Assembly: GCA_965206145.1 (NCBI GenBank)
Contig: CBDBIK010000005.1
Span: 62,001 to 126,000, forward strand
DNA: 64,000 nucleotides
Source of the DNA: CBDBIK01 sp965206145
GTDB lineage: Bacteria; Pseudomonadota; Alphaproteobacteria; TMED109
Direction of reading: 5' to 3'
Part shown: positions 50,834 through 60,633 of the stretch, one piece after another
Position numbering within the stretch: the first letter of the stretch is position 1
How the letters are laid out: each line of letters opens with the position of its first letter
Translations under genes and position numbers: made by a program
Notes under the pieces: model-generated
What the model was told of the DNA's origin: nothing
Databases searched by the model: none
The model's input: the letters and a program-made list of their open reading frames with translations, nothing else

Positions 50834-51601
50834 GTGACCAACGTTGTTTGCATGAAATGGGGAACCAGATATGGCTCCGTATACGTCAACGTCTTGCGTC
50901 GAGGCGTTGAAGAGAACCTGAATCGAAAACATCGCTTTATTTGCCTGACCGACGACCCTCGGGGAATCATGGAGGATGTAGAAACGTTCCCGATATCGAT
51001 GGAAGGGATCCCCGAAGAGCAAATCCGTCGTGGTGGATGGCCAAAGCTCAAAATTTTTGAAGCGCCGCTGCGTAACCTTTCCGGACCTACGCTGTTTCTC
51101 GATCTCGATGTCATTATCACTGGCCCTCTCGATTCCTTCTTTGAGCACCTGCCTGAGAAGGAGTTGATGATCATCCGGGATTGGCTCCCGCGTTTCCAAG
51201 CTCTGTACAGATCCCGAGGATGGATCGGCAATTCCTCGGTGTTTCGATTTAAGGTGGGAGAGCAGGTACAGATCCTTGAGCGTTTTTTAGCTGACCCCGA
51301 TGCAGCATTCTCTGAATTTCGGAACGAACAACGCTTTCTAACCAAGCATGCCAAGGACATCGGCTACTGGCCCGACGAATGGTGCCGGAGTTTCAAACGT
51401 CATTGCATGAAGCGCAAATTGTCAACGATGAAGCGCACATCCCTCATTCCTTCAGAGGCTAGAGTCATCGTGTTTCACGGTAACCCAAAGCCAGATGATC
51501 TGGCGGAAAGTGCGAACACCGGATCAGGCTATCGGGAGAAGGTGAAAGAAGTTGACTGGGTTTCTGAATATTGGCTGCGGCACAGTGAAAAGGGGCGTTG
51601 A
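50834..51601 (+). CDS. Glycosyltransferase (GT8-like / capsular type)
   Basis: 255 residues from GTG 50834. 'NVVCMKWGTRYGSVYVNVLR', 'NRKHRFICLTDDPRGIMEDV', 'GGWPKLKIFEAPLRNLSGPT' and 'LFLDLDVIITGPLDSFFEH' (DLD in place of DxD) define a GT-A glycosyltransferase, with 'GWIGNSSVFRF' and 'VIVFHGNPKPDD' as in related capsular enzymes. Acceptor and donor unknown. Overlaps the next gene if that starts at TTG 51598. Confidence 0.75.
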   Translation: MTNVVCMKWGTRYGSVYVNVLRRGVEENLNRKHRFICLTDDPRGIMEDVETFPISMEGIPEEQIRRGGWPKLKIFEAPLRNLSGPTLFLDLDVIITGPLDSFFEHLPEKELMIIRDWLPRFQALYRSRGWIGNSSVFRFKVGEQVQILERFLADPDAAFSEFRNEQRFLTKHAKDIGYWPDEWCRSFKRHCMKRKLSTMKRTSLIPSEARVIVFHGNPKPDDLAESANTGSGYREKVKEVDWVSEYWLRHSEKGR

Positions 51602-52380
51602 CAATCGTGTACGAATGGCCTGTTTTTCTTATTAACCTGAAGAGGGACACAGAACGCCTTACTAAATGTGTGACCCAATTCGAAAATTTGAATATTCCGT
51701 TTGAGCGCCTAGATGCCGCGGATGGCTCCACTCTCTCTGAAAATGAAATCGCCCAAGCTTACGATCCAGTAACAAACCGCCGTCGGGCGGCAGATCCTTT
51801 GCTCCCTTCGGAAATAGGTTGTTATCTAAGTCATATCCGAGCTTGGAATAGAATCGTGGAAAGAGACGCTGACGGTGGCTTCATTTTCGAAGATGACTTT
51901 CAAGCAGAAACTGGTTTGCCCGAAGTACTTCGACTCCTCCCAAAACATTTTTACAACTGGGACATGATCAAATTATTCGCCGCCAATCCTGATCGATCAT
52001 GGATAGAACAACACGCCCTCGGCTCCAAGCACAAGATCGTGTCTCCTTACAAAATTCCTAACGTTACGATCGCCTATGGCTTGACGAAGGACACCGCACA
52101 ACATTTGATCGAAAGAGCTACCCCGTTCTTTCGTCCCATAGATGAAGATCTCAAATATTTTTGGGAAACAAGATTACAAATTGGTCTTGTTCTCCCGCTT
52201 CCTGTGGCGGTCAATCCGCAAACCGCGTTCACCAAAACCAGCATCGGAAGAGGTCGTCATCAATTCAAGGAAGAACAAAAAAGAAAGCTATCCTCCAACA
52301 TCGTTCGATCCCTGCGTCGTTTTATTTATCAAATTCGTTACGAATTTTCCGTACATTTTCATCGCAATTGGAGGTGGTGA
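51598..52380 (+). CDS. Glycosyltransferase family 25
   Basis: 260 residues from TTG 51598 (TTGA overlap; GTG 51607 would give 'MYEWPVFLINLKRD' and is equally plausible). GT25 motifs: 'FLINLKRDTERLTKCVTQFE', 'FERLDAADG', 'LLPSEIGCYLSHIRAWNRIV', 'GGFIFEDDFQAETGLPEVLR' and 'TIAYGLTKDTAQHLIERATP'. The acidic EDD motif is intact. Role: surface polysaccharide or LPS decoration. Last gene of the cluster. Confidence 0.85.
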   Translation: MTIVYEWPVFLINLKRDTERLTKCVTQFENLNIPFERLDAADGSTLSENEIAQAYDPVTNRRRAADPLLPSEIGCYLSHIRAWNRIVERDADGGFIFEDDFQAETGLPEVLRLLPKHFYNWDMIKLFAANPDRSWIEQHALGSKHKIVSPYKIPNVTIAYGLTKDTAQHLIERATPFFRPIDEDLKYFWETRLQIGLVLPLPVAVNPQTAFTKTSIGRGRHQFKEEQKRKLSSNIVRSLRRFIYQIRYEFSVHFHRNWRW

Positions 52381-52398
52381 TCGAATCAATATTTCATT

Positions 52399-52421
52399 GG
52401 GGACTATAGTGAATAGTCCCC
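52399..52421. repeat. 9-bp perfect inverted repeat
   Basis: GGGGACTAT (52399-52407), loop AGTGA, ATAGTCCCC (52413-52421). It lies 18 bases after the GT25 stop and at the left edge of the HsdM remnant. No T-run follows. It could be a terminator-like hairpin or a recombination scar. Confidence 0.6.
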
Positions 52422-52422
52422 T

Positions 52423-52606
52423 ATGGTTTGCCCGCCTTAGCGTCGATGTGGTTGCCGAGGTTGAGCGTGTAACGCAGGTTTTGGCCAATCGTGTCAAAGA
52501 GCTCGAAGAGCGCTATGCTCACCCCATGCCGGAACTAACCAAACAGATTTCAGACTATTCCGAACGTGTGGAAGAGCATTTGAAAAAGATGGGATTGAGC
52601 CGGTGA
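52423..52606 (+). pseudogene. C-terminal remnant of type I restriction methyltransferase (HsdM)
   Basis: About 60 residues, '[20 protein letters not shown]' then '[19 protein letters not shown]' and 'KKMGL', resemble the extreme C-terminus of HsdM ('RVxxLxERYxTPLPxL...VExHLxxMG'). The SAM-binding and NPPY regions are absent and nothing upstream belongs to it. It ends with a GTGA overlap to the DinD-like gene, the gene order seen in many type I restriction operons. Confidence 0.6.
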
Positions 52607-53502
52607 TGGCAAAAATACGATTAATTAAAATCGATAAAAGCAGGAGACGACATGAAAAAGAACTCATTACAACCCTTACAGATAATTTTGAGCTTCATGC
52701 CCAGAAGACCGAAAGCGGTATTGAATATTGGCTTGCCCGCGATCTGCAATATCTTCTGGGTTATGATAAATGGGAAAACTTTTCAAAAGTTATTTCAAAG
52801 GCAAAAATTGCTTGTGAAGTCAGCGGCCATGAGATTGCAGACCATTTTCCTGACGTCAGGAAAATGGTCAAACTGGGTTCTGGCAGTGAACGGGAAATCG
52901 ACGATGTGATGCTCACCCGCTATTCCTGCTACCTGATCGCCCAGAATGGTGATCCACGGAAAGAGCAAATTGCCTTCGCTCAGACTTACTTTGCCATGCA
53001 AACCCGACGTGCTGAGCTAATCGAGCAGCGCATTCTGGAGCAAGAGCGTCTTTCTGCCCGCAAGAAACTGACGGAAACGGAAAAAGAGCTCTCAAAAGCT
53101 ATCTATGAGAAAACAGGCCAAGATCGCAATTTTGGCATCATTCGTAGCAAGGGAGATCGGGCACTTTTTGGTAAAAGCACGCAACAAATGAAAGCCCATT
53201 GGAAAGTTTCCAACACCCGGCCACTTGCTGATTATGCACCAACCATCATCCTCAAAGCGAAAGACTTTGCCACAGAAATTACAATTCACAATGCCCATGA
53301 AAACAACATGAGCACTGAGGCACAAATATCTGGCGAGCATATCACCAACAATCAAGCTATCCGCAAGACTTTAATTGAACGCGGTATCCGCCCTGAAGCC
53401 TTACCACCTGCGGAAGACATCAAAAAGCTTGAACGTCGTATTGCTTCGCAGGAGAAAAAAGCGCTTAAGTCGCCAGATAGTTTGGACAGTAACGATGAGT
53501 AA
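52603..53502 (+). CDS. DinD-like BRO-N domain protein, start probably frameshifted
   Basis: The frame from GTG 52603/ATG 52606 encodes '[20 protein letters not shown]', '[20 protein letters not shown]', '[20 protein letters not shown]', '[20 protein letters not shown]', '[18 protein letters not shown]', typical of DNA-damage-inducible protein D (BRO-N domain plus helical C-terminus; normal length about 275). The good ribosome binding site (AGGAG, 52642-52646) precedes ATG 52652, which is in another frame. One extra A in the run after that ATG would give 'MKKELITTL', the usual DinD start. Translation may now depend on the upstream start, adding about 15 odd residues. Such genes often accompany type I restriction systems. 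Confidence 0.75.
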   Translation: MMAKIRLIKIDKSRRRHEKELITTLTDNFELHAQKTESGIEYWLARDLQYLLGYDKWENFSKVISKAKIACEVSGHEIADHFPDVRKMVKLGSGSEREIDDVMLTRYSCYLIAQNGDPRKEQIAFAQTYFAMQTRRAELIEQRILEQERLSARKKLTETEKELSKAIYEKTGQDRNFGIIRSKGDRALFGKSTQQMKAHWKVSNTRPLADYAPTIILKAKDFATEITIHNAHENNMSTEAQISGEHITNNQAIRKTLIERGIRPEALPPAEDIKKLERRIASQEKKALKSPDSLDSNDE

Positions 53503-53743
53503 AGTTGGTTGTTGACTTCAAAGTGAGATACACAAGCCAACCCCTGTCAGATCCTGCGTCGATGCGTATATGAATTCTCTCATACCTCCGTCAATTCAAT
53601 CAGAAGGATCATGGGGGGAGAAGGGACGACAATATCCTGCTCTTTAAGAGAGCTGCCAAGAGAATTGAAATTAGCTTCCAAATCGCTACTCGCACATTGC
53701 TTTCGTCTTGTAAACAAACCCCGAACTACTAGAATGAATTCCA

Positions 53744-55711
53744 ATGCCTGACCTTTTCTCGAACGTGGCCGTGTCCGGGCGCAACGGATACTCTGCGGCC
53801 GACATCGAGATTCTCGAAGGCCTCGAAGCCGTCCGCCGCCGTCCAGGCATGTTCGTGGGTGGTACCGACGAGGCCGCGATGCACCATCTAGTGGCTGAAA
53901 TCCTTGACAACGCCGTGGACGAAGCCCTCGCAGGCCACGCAAACCTCGTCGAGATCACGCTGAAGCAAGGCAACCTCACCCGCATCACAGACAACGGACG
54001 AGGCATCCCCGTTGATCCACACCCGCAGGCCCCGAAACTTTCCGCTCTCGAGGTTGCCTGTACCACGCTCCACGCAGGTGGAAAATTTGGAAACGGTTCC
54101 TACCGCACTGCAGGAGGCCTTCACGGTGTCGGGCTCTCGGCCGTCAATGCCCTCTCCGAAATCATGACCGTGGAAGTCGTACGGGGAAAGGCTCTCTGGC
54201 GACAAGAGTACGTCCAAGGAAGGCCCCAAGGAAAACTCACCAAGACGAACAAACCTGGTCGCAGACGCGGAACACGCATCGAGTTCGTGCCCGACCCCGA
54301 AATATTCCAAAAGGGTGCCACTCTCCAGCCAGCTTCTCTTCACCACATGGCCTGCGCCAAGGCCCAACTCGTTCCTAACCTCGAGATCCGCTGGAAATGC
54401 GAGCATTCCCTCATCCCCGATGGCGACCCCACCCCGGCAAGCGAAACGCTCCGCTTCCCCGGTGGTCTCGTTGACGCTCTCGCCGAGGCCATTAGCGAAC
54501 GTGAGACCGTCACCCCCGCCCCCTTCGCGGGCAAGGCACCCTTACCGAACGGTGGCCACGCCGAATGGGCCGCAACCTGGCCCGTCGATGAAGAAGCAGA
54601 CGCGAACAGCTGGTGCAACACGATTCCCACGCCTCTAGGCGGTGTGCACGAGACGGGTTTCCGGTCGGCACTGGTGCGCGGCCTGAAATCCCATGGCGAA
54701 AGGATCAAGCAGAAAAGGATTTCTGCCGTCACGGCTGAAGATGTCACGGGCGGCTGCCATATCATGCTTTCGATCTTCATCGAGGATCCCCAATTCCAGG
54801 GGCAGACCAAAGAGCGTCTGGTCTCGCCCGAAATCCGACGCCAAGTGGAAAACGCTATCTGCAGTCATTTCGAGCACTGGCTTGCAGACGACACGTCCAC
54901 CGCAGACTTGCTGACCACACATTGCCTTGAGCGTCACGACGAACGTCAGCGCAGGAAACGGGAACGAGCAACCTCGCGGAGCACCGCCGTCAACAGGCTC
55001 CGTCTTCCCGGCAAATTGGCCGATTGCAGCCGAAGCACCGCAAACGGCTCTGAGTTGTTCATCGTCGAGGGGGATTCAGCGGGAGGTTCAGCCAAACAGG
55101 CACGCCGTCGCGAAACCCAGGCGGTGCTCGCCCTCCGGGGCAAGATTCTCAACGTGGCAAGCGCAAGCACGGACAAGCTCCGCGAAAACCAGGAGCTCGG
55201 CAACCTCGTCCGGGCTCTGGGATGCGGGACGGGCGATGCTCTCGATCTTTCCAGACTCCGCTACGAACGGATCGTCATTATGACCGATGCCGACGTAGAC
55301 GGAGCGCACATCGCCTCACTCTTGCTCACGTTCTTCCTGCGTGAGATGCTTCCTCTCGTCGAAGCTGGCAAACTCTACCTCGCCCAGCCTCCGCTCTACC
55401 GCATCGCTCAGGGCGGGCTCACAGTGTACGCTCGCGATGACGCCGACCGCGAACGGCTGCTGAATGAAACCTTCGATTCCTCGAAGCGAGTAGAGATCAG
55501 CCGTTTCAAGGGGCTCGGCGAGATGCCCGCGGCGCAACTTCGCGCCACCACCATGGATCCTGACGAACGCACCCTAATCCGGGTGGCGCTCGCTTCTTCC
55601 ACCGCTAGGAACGCATCAAACATGGTTCACGACGTCATGGGACGAAACCCCGAAAAGAGGCTGGCTTTCATCCGCAAACAGGCCCCCCAAGCCGTCGGCC
55701 TCGATCTGTGA
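53744..55711 (+). CDS. parE: DNA topoisomerase IV subunit B
   Basis: 655 residues. GHKL ATPase: 'GLEAVRRRPGMFVGGTDEAA', 'HHLVAEILDNAVDEALAGHA' (Bergerat Asn/Asp), 'TDNGRGIPVDPHP', 'LHAGGKFGNGSYRTAGGLHG'. TOPRIM: 'ELFIVEGDSAGGSAKQARRR' and 'IVIMTDADVDGAHIASLLLT'. The C-terminal 'RFKGLGEMPAAQLRATTMDP' is typical; 'GNGSYRTAGGLHGVG' and the length favour ParE over GyrB. It decatenates chromosomes with ParC, which is not in the window. Overlaps rhlE by 4 bases. Confidence 0.95.
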   Translation: MPDLFSNVAVSGRNGYSAADIEILEGLEAVRRRPGMFVGGTDEAAMHHLVAEILDNAVDEALAGHANLVEITLKQGNLTRITDNGRGIPVDPHPQAPKLSALEVACTTLHAGGKFGNGSYRTAGGLHGVGLSAVNALSEIMTVEVVRGKALWRQEYVQGRPQGKLTKTNKPGRRRGTRIEFVPDPEIFQKGATLQPASLHHMACAKAQLVPNLEIRWKCEHSLIPDGDPTPASETLRFPGGLVDALAEAISERETVTPAPFAGKAPLPNGGHAEWAATWPVDEEADANSWCNTIPTPLGGVHETGFRSALVRGLKSHGERIKQKRISAVTAEDVTGGCHIMLSIFIEDPQFQGQTKERLVSPEIRRQVENAICSHFEHWLADDTSTADLLTTHCLERHDERQRRKRERATSRSTAVNRLRLPGKLADCSRSTANGSELFIVEGDSAGGSAKQARRRETQAVLALRGKILNVASASTDKLRENQELGNLVRALGCGTGDALDLSRLRYERIVIMTDADVDGAHIASLLLTFFLREMLPLVEAGKLYLAQPPLYRIAQGGLTVYARDDADRERLLNETFDSSKRVEISRFKGLGEMPAAQLRATTMDPDERTLIRVALASSTARNASNMVHDVMGRNPEKRLAFIRKQAPQAVGLDL

Positions 55712-57279
55712 GTGACCTGCCGACCGGAAGCGGCAGCTTCGACGACTTCGTTCTTTCTTCATCGATCCGCCGTGCCGTCGCCGAAGCAGGCTTCGTCTCC
55801 CCCACCCCGATTCAGGAAGCTGCGATCCCCAAGGTCCTTGCCGGACACGATCTTCTTGCCACCGCGCAAACAGGAACCGGCAAGACGGCCGCCTTCACGC
55901 TGCCGCTGATCGAACGTCTCTCCAAGGGTCGCGCCCGCGCCCGCATGCCACGCGCGCTCGTGCTCGAACCTGTCCGCGAGCTTGCCATGCAGGTGCAAGA
56001 GCACATCGACCTTTTCACCACACACCTCAACCTCACCTCTGCACTCTTCATCGGCGGGGTCAACATCGGCCCGCAGACGGCACGCCTCGAAAGCGGCGTG
56101 GATGTCTTGATTGCCACGCCCGGGCGGCTTCTCGATCTATTCGAACGCGGACGCCTGCTGCTGTTCGGAATCGAAGTGCTGGTGATCGATGAGGCCGACC
56201 GCATGCTCGATATGGGATTCATTCCCGATATCGAAACCATCGTCTCCAAGCTTCCTGGAAAGCGACAGACATTAATGCTCTCAGCGACCATGCCCACGGA
56301 GATTTCGCGCATCGCCAAGGATTTCCTGCGCAATCCCGAACGGGTCTCGGTTGCTCCCGTCTCAACGCCAACCGAGCTCGTCGAGCAATCGATCGTCTAC
56401 TGCAGCCCCTCGGAAAAGGAGGACGTCCTGCGTTCGCTTATCCGCGAAGAGAAGGTCGAAAACGCGATCATCTTCTGCAACCGGAAGAGGGACGTGAAAA
56501 CTCTCCACAGCTCACTTCGCCGCGGACGTGTTCCGACCGCCGCCCTCCATGGGGACATGGGACAGGCGGACCGCCTCGCCACCATGGAGAATTTCCGCAG
56601 CGGACAGGTCCGATTGCTAGTCGCCACCGACGTCGCCGGACGTGGCCTCGACATCCAGGGAATCAGCCACATCTTCAATTTTGACGTTCCCCGTCAGGCC
56701 GAGGACTACGTCCACCACATCGGTCGCACCGGGCGGGCAGGGCGCACTGGGCATGCAGTGACCATCGCTACCCGTGCGGACGAGGAATACGTTTCCGCCA
56801 TCGAAAAATTGATTCGCTTCCAGATTCCTGAGCACGGGAAAGCTGGATCCAAGGGAAAACCGGACTCCGCTGGGGTAGGAAACGGCCGCGCGAAAAGCCG
56901 CTCGGATGCGGAAGAGAGAGAAACGGTCGAACGTCCGCCACCTGCCCGACGCAGACAACCCCGAGCCCCCTCCGAAGGGAACAGAAGTACCAGCGAGCGG
57001 CAATCCACTCGCCGCCGGAGCGTTCCCGCATCAACAAGCTCGTCCTCCAGAGACGAGAAACGGGGACGTACCGAAGAAGGAAGACGCCAGCGGACCCGTG
57101 CTGGAGATCGCGTTGACGCAAGCAGAAGACAAACACGCACCGTGAGAGAGAGATCCCCACGCGCAGGCAGCAGTCCCTCGACAGCACGCCGCACGGACCG
57201 CAGAAGCGGCCATACCTCGTTCGAAAAATCCGGGCAAGTTCCTGACTTCCTGAAAGGCCCCTCCTCCCCTGAAGACTGA
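55708..57279 (+). CDS. rhlE: DEAD-box RNA helicase, RhlE-like
   Basis: 523 residues from GTG 55708 (GTGA overlap). Q motif 'GFVSPTPIQEAAIP', motif I 'ATAQTGTGKTAAF', Ia 'LEPVRELAMQ', II 'VLVIDEADRMLDMGF', III 'LMLSATMP', V 'VATDVAGRGLDIQGI' and VI 'HHIGRTGRAGRTG' are all present. The last about 130 residues are Arg/Ser-rich and low-complexity, an RNA-binding tail. RNA remodelling and ribosome assembly are the likely roles. Confidence 0.93.
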   Translation: MSDLPTGSGSFDDFVLSSSIRRAVAEAGFVSPTPIQEAAIPKVLAGHDLLATAQTGTGKTAAFTLPLIERLSKGRARARMPRALVLEPVRELAMQVQEHIDLFTTHLNLTSALFIGGVNIGPQTARLESGVDVLIATPGRLLDLFERGRLLLFGIEVLVIDEADRMLDMGFIPDIETIVSKLPGKRQTLMLSATMPTEISRIAKDFLRNPERVSVAPVSTPTELVEQSIVYCSPSEKEDVLRSLIREEKVENAIIFCNRKRDVKTLHSSLRRGRVPTAALHGDMGQADRLATMENFRSGQVRLLVATDVAGRGLDIQGISHIFNFDVPRQAEDYVHHIGRTGRAGRTGHAVTIATRADEEYVSAIEKLIRFQIPEHGKAGSKGKPDSAGVGNGRAKSRSDAEERETVERPPPARRRQPRAPSEGNRSTSERQSTRRRSVPASTSSSSRDEKRGRTEEGRRQRTRAGDRVDASRRQTRTVRERSPRAGSSPSTARRTDRRSGHTSFEKSGQVPDFLKGPSSPED

Positions 57280-57283
57280 ACGG

Positions 57284-58612
57284 ATGATTCACTCTCCTTT
57301 CGTTCTCTCTGGCGGACGCGTCGTCACGTCCGAGGGAACACTCAATGCAGACATCTCCGTTGCCGATGGAAAGATCCTGTCTGTCGGAGCCACTTCTCCC
57401 GGTGCGGGAGAACGAATCAGCATTGCCGGACTCACCGTTCTTCCCGGCGTGATTGACAGCCAGGTTCACTTCCGCGAGCCGGGAATGGAGCACAAGGAAG
57501 ACATCGAAAGCGGCACACGAGCCGCCGCCCTTGGCGGCGTCACCGCCGTGTTCGAAATGCCCAACACCTCGCCTCCCACAACCACGCGAGAGGCACTCGA
57601 GGACAAGTTCAACCGCGCCTGCGGTCGAGCCTGGACGGATCATGCCTTCTTTGTCGGGGCGACGCCCGAAAACACCTCCCGCCTTGCCGAGCTCGAGAGC
57701 CTCCCGGGATGTGCAGGCATCAAAACCTTCATGGGAAGCTCCACAGGAACGTTGCTAGTTGCAAATGATTCCGACCTCAGAGCAGTACTCGCCTCAGGTA
57801 CACGTCCGGTAGCAGTGCACGCCGAGGACGAAGAGCGTCTCTCCAAACGAAAAGCCGAGGTCGACACCAGTGCTGGCGTCGTCTCACACCCCGAGGTGCG
57901 CGACGTCGAGACCGCCCTTCTTGCAACGCGTCGCATCCTGGCACTCGCAGAAGAGATGAGGCGGCGGATACACATCCTCCACATCTCGACCGGCGACGAG
58001 GTCCCCCTCCTTGCCGAGGCAAAAGGCATCGCCACTGCGGAAACCACTCCGCAGCATCTCACCATTGTCGCGCCCGAGTGCTATGAAAAACTCGGATCCT
58101 TGGCGCAGATGAACCCCCCCATCCGCGATGAATCACATCAGAAAGCGCTGTGGAAGGGAATCCAATCCGGTGCCATCGACGTGATCGGTTCCGACCACGC
58201 TCCCCACTCGTTGAGTGAAAAAGCACGCCCCTATCCCGAAAGTCCTTCAGGGATGCCAGGCACGCAAACACTTCTTCCCATCATGCTCGACCACGTGCAT
58301 CGAGGTCGGCTTTCCCTGGAGCGACTCGCTGAGCTGGTGTCGGTAGCGCCAGCGCGCATTTACGGTGCGCGAACCAAGGGAACGATCCGTCAAGGAAACG
58401 ATGCCGATTTCACCATTGTCGACACGAATAAAAAACGGGTCATCACCAACGACTGGATCGCAACCAAAGCAGGATGGACTCCGTTTGACGGATACGAAGT
58501 GCGGGGTTGGCCGGTGATGACGGTGGTGCGGGGACAATTCGTCATGCGAGAGGACGAAATCCTGGGAGAACCCATCGGAGCACCGATCGAGTTCTCAACA
58601 GCGGACACGTAA
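57284..58612 (+). CDS. pyrC: Dihydroorotase (class I type)
   Basis: 442 residues. It cyclises carbamoyl-aspartate in pyrimidine synthesis. Motifs: 'LPGVIDSQVHFREPGMEHKE' (metal His-x-His with Arg), 'GIKTFMGSSTGTLLV' (bridging Lys), 'VAVHAEDEERL', 'RRIHILHIST', 'ETTPQHLTIV' and 'IDVIGSDHAPHSLSEK' (catalytic Asp). All metal ligands are kept. Allantoinase and hydantoinase are close relatives; 'FREPG' and 'SDHAPH' favour dihydroorotase. Starts 4 bases after rhlE. Confidence 0.88.
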   Translation: MIHSPFVLSGGRVVTSEGTLNADISVADGKILSVGATSPGAGERISIAGLTVLPGVIDSQVHFREPGMEHKEDIESGTRAAALGGVTAVFEMPNTSPPTTTREALEDKFNRACGRAWTDHAFFVGATPENTSRLAELESLPGCAGIKTFMGSSTGTLLVANDSDLRAVLASGTRPVAVHAEDEERLSKRKAEVDTSAGVVSHPEVRDVETALLATRRILALAEEMRRRIHILHISTGDEVPLLAEAKGIATAETTPQHLTIVAPECYEKLGSLAQMNPPIRDESHQKALWKGIQSGAIDVIGSDHAPHSLSEKARPYPESPSGMPGTQTLLPIMLDHVHRGRLSLERLAELVSVAPARIYGARTKGTIRQGNDADFTIVDTNKKRVITNDWIATKAGWTPFDGYEVRGWPVMTVVRGQFVMREDEILGEPIGAPIEFSTADT

Positions 58613-58618
58613 AGCCCG

Positions 58619-59404
58619 ATGCGCCGGTGCGCTGCCTTTTTTATCTGTCTGCCGTTCTGCATCCCGGCAGCAGCTCAGAATATCGACGTGCCAGACGGGT
58701 TTCTCCTCAAGCCACTGGTGCTGGGGATTTCTGCAGGAACGAAAGGCATCTACCGCATTCTGCCGAAAAGTGCCGGACCCCTTCGGGAATTCACCGTCCT
58801 TGAGGTCGAGCGGATCGATCTTTGGTCCACGGAAGCAAACGGATCCGAGAGCGAGGCGTTTGCCCAAGCAACAGCACTTTTCGTGGACACCGACACACCG
58901 ACAGAGAGCGAAAATATCGAGCCTCCCCCACTTCCTCCACGACGTCTTCCCCCAAGCGTGGCACCACCCAGAAACGAGAGCGACCTGCCCATCCTCGTGG
59001 AGAAAAAAGGGAAATGGCCGACGGGGGTCGACGAGTGGCTCTTCGACAGGCTTGCGGGTGAAACGACCGCGGCCGCCGATCTCGGGTTGCTGCTTCTGGA
59101 CAAGGAAAGCCCCTTCACTGACGAAAGCTTCCTCGATCTGCAAACCGACCCGAAGGAAATCGTCAGTACCCTGCAGCTCCTGATGGAGGCTCCCGAGATA
59201 TTTTGCGACGACCCGATAGATACTTACACTCCTGCGGGAGCGGCACGAGAACTGGATTGCAATTTCCGTTTCGGTAGGTTCACGTCGTACCTGCTTCTCC
59301 GTCTCCAAAAAACGGAGGAAGGATGGTTCCTAGTTCGCGCACGCGCCGCCAACAGTCAGCGCTACCGGCAGCTTCGCGAGATTGCGAATTCGCTTCGCCC
59401 GTAG
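58619..59404 (+). CDS. Exported protein of unknown function
   Basis: 261 residues with a short signal peptide ([19 protein letters not shown]). Mature part: '[20 protein letters not shown]', a proline-rich linker ([19 protein letters not shown], about residues 101-119), and a C-terminal part with two cysteines ('[20 protein letters not shown]', 'DCNFRFGRF') that could form a disulphide. No family is recognised. It follows the dihydroorotase by 6 bases and precedes gcdH by 20, so it belongs to the same run of genes. Confidence 0.7.
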   Translation: MRRCAAFFICLPFCIPAAAQNIDVPDGFLLKPLVLGISAGTKGIYRILPKSAGPLREFTVLEVERIDLWSTEANGSESEAFAQATALFVDTDTPTESENIEPPPLPPRRLPPSVAPPRNESDLPILVEKKGKWPTGVDEWLFDRLAGETTAAADLGLLLLDKESPFTDESFLDLQTDPKEIVSTLQLLMEAPEIFCDDPIDTYTPAGAARELDCNFRFGRFTSYLLLRLQKTEEGWFLVRARAANSQRYRQLREIANSLRP

Positions 59405-59424
59405 CAATGAGGAGTTTCCAGTTC

Positions 59425-60633
59425 ATGGCACAGCCCGCCCTTCACGCCGTCCCTGATCCCAAGCCCGTCTTCGACTGGGAGGATCCGCTTCTTCTCGATG
59501 ATCAGCTCACTGCCGAAGAGCGAATGATTCGCGATTCCACCCGCGAATACGCTCAGGACAAGCTGATGGCCCGGGTAGGAGATGGCTTCCGAAACGAAAA
59601 CTTCGACCCTTCGATCTACAAGGAGTACGGCAAACTTGGCCTCCTGGGAGCGACCCTCGAGGGCTACGGGTGCGCAGGGATTGGCTGGGTTGCGTACGGA
59701 CTCGTCGCCCGGGAAATCGAGAGAGTCGATTCAGGCTATCGGTCGTGCCTCAGCGTCCAATCGAGCCTCGTGATGCCGGCAATCCATACCTTCGGCTCTG
59801 AGGAGCAGAAAGAACGCTACCTACCCAAACTCGCCAAGGGCGAGATGATCGCCTGCTTTGGCCTCACCGAACCCGACCACGGGTCGGACCCGAACTCGAT
59901 GACAACCCGCGCTCGCAAAGCGGACCAAGGATGGCACCTGTCAGGTGCGAAAAACTGGATCACCAACTCGCCCATCGCTGATCTCTTCCTTGTCTGGGCC
60001 AAAGATGATGACGGCACCATCAGCGGATTCCTTCTTGAGCGTGACTCGAAAGGGCTGGAAACTCCGAAAATCGAGGGAAAGTTTTCGCTCAGATCCTCGT
60101 CCACTGGAATGATCATGATGGACGAAGTGTTCGTGCCCAAGGGGAACAGGCTTCCCGGTGCTTCCGGTCTGCGAGGCCCCTTCAACTCACTTAACAGCGC
60201 CCGGTACGGAATTTCCTGGGGATCGCTCGGTGCCGCAGAAGCCTGTTGGCACGCCGCCCGAAATTATTCTCTTGAGAGGCAGCAGTTCGGGCGACCCATA
60301 GGTGCAAACCAGCTCATCCAGAAGAAACTTGCCGACATGCAGACCGAAATCGCCCTCGGCCTTCAGGCGTGTTTGCGAATCGGCAGGCTTAAGGAAACAG
60401 GCAAGTTGACCCCTGAAATGCTTTCACTGGTCAAGCGGAACAACGCCGGTAAGGCACTCGAGATCGCCCGTGCCGCCCGTGACATTCACGGAGGCAACGG
60501 CATCGTTGACGAATATCACGTGATCCGACACCTTTTGAATCTCGAAGCGGTGAACACCTACGAGGGCACCCACGACATCCACGCCCTCGTTCTCGGGCGT
60601 TCGCAAACAAGCATTGCCGCCTTCACGAACTGA
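59425..60633 (+). CDS. gcdH: Glutaryl-CoA dehydrogenase-like acyl-CoA dehydrogenase
   Basis: 402 residues from ATG 59425 (AGGAG at 59410-59414; ATG 59407 is possible). '[20 protein letters not shown]', '[20 protein letters not shown]', '[20 protein letters not shown]', '[16 protein letters not shown]' (FAD site), '[20 protein letters not shown]' and '[20 protein letters not shown]' with the catalytic Glu (YEGT). These are glutaryl-CoA dehydrogenase hallmarks, oxidising and decarboxylating glutaryl-CoA in lysine/tryptophan breakdown. Its 3' end overlaps convergent mmsB by 11 bases. Confidence 0.92.
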   Translation: MAQPALHAVPDPKPVFDWEDPLLLDDQLTAEERMIRDSTREYAQDKLMARVGDGFRNENFDPSIYKEYGKLGLLGATLEGYGCAGIGWVAYGLVAREIERVDSGYRSCLSVQSSLVMPAIHTFGSEEQKERYLPKLAKGEMIACFGLTEPDHGSDPNSMTTRARKADQGWHLSGAKNWITNSPIADLFLVWAKDDDGTISGFLLERDSKGLETPKIEGKFSLRSSSTGMIMMDEVFVPKGNRLPGASGLRGPFNSLNSARYGISWGSLGAAEACWHAARNYSLERQQFGRPIGANQLIQKKLADMQTEIALGLQACLRIGRLKETGKLTPEMLSLVKRNNAGKALEIARAARDIHGGNGIVDEYHVIRHLLNLEAVNTYEGTHDIHALVLGRSQTSIAAFTN

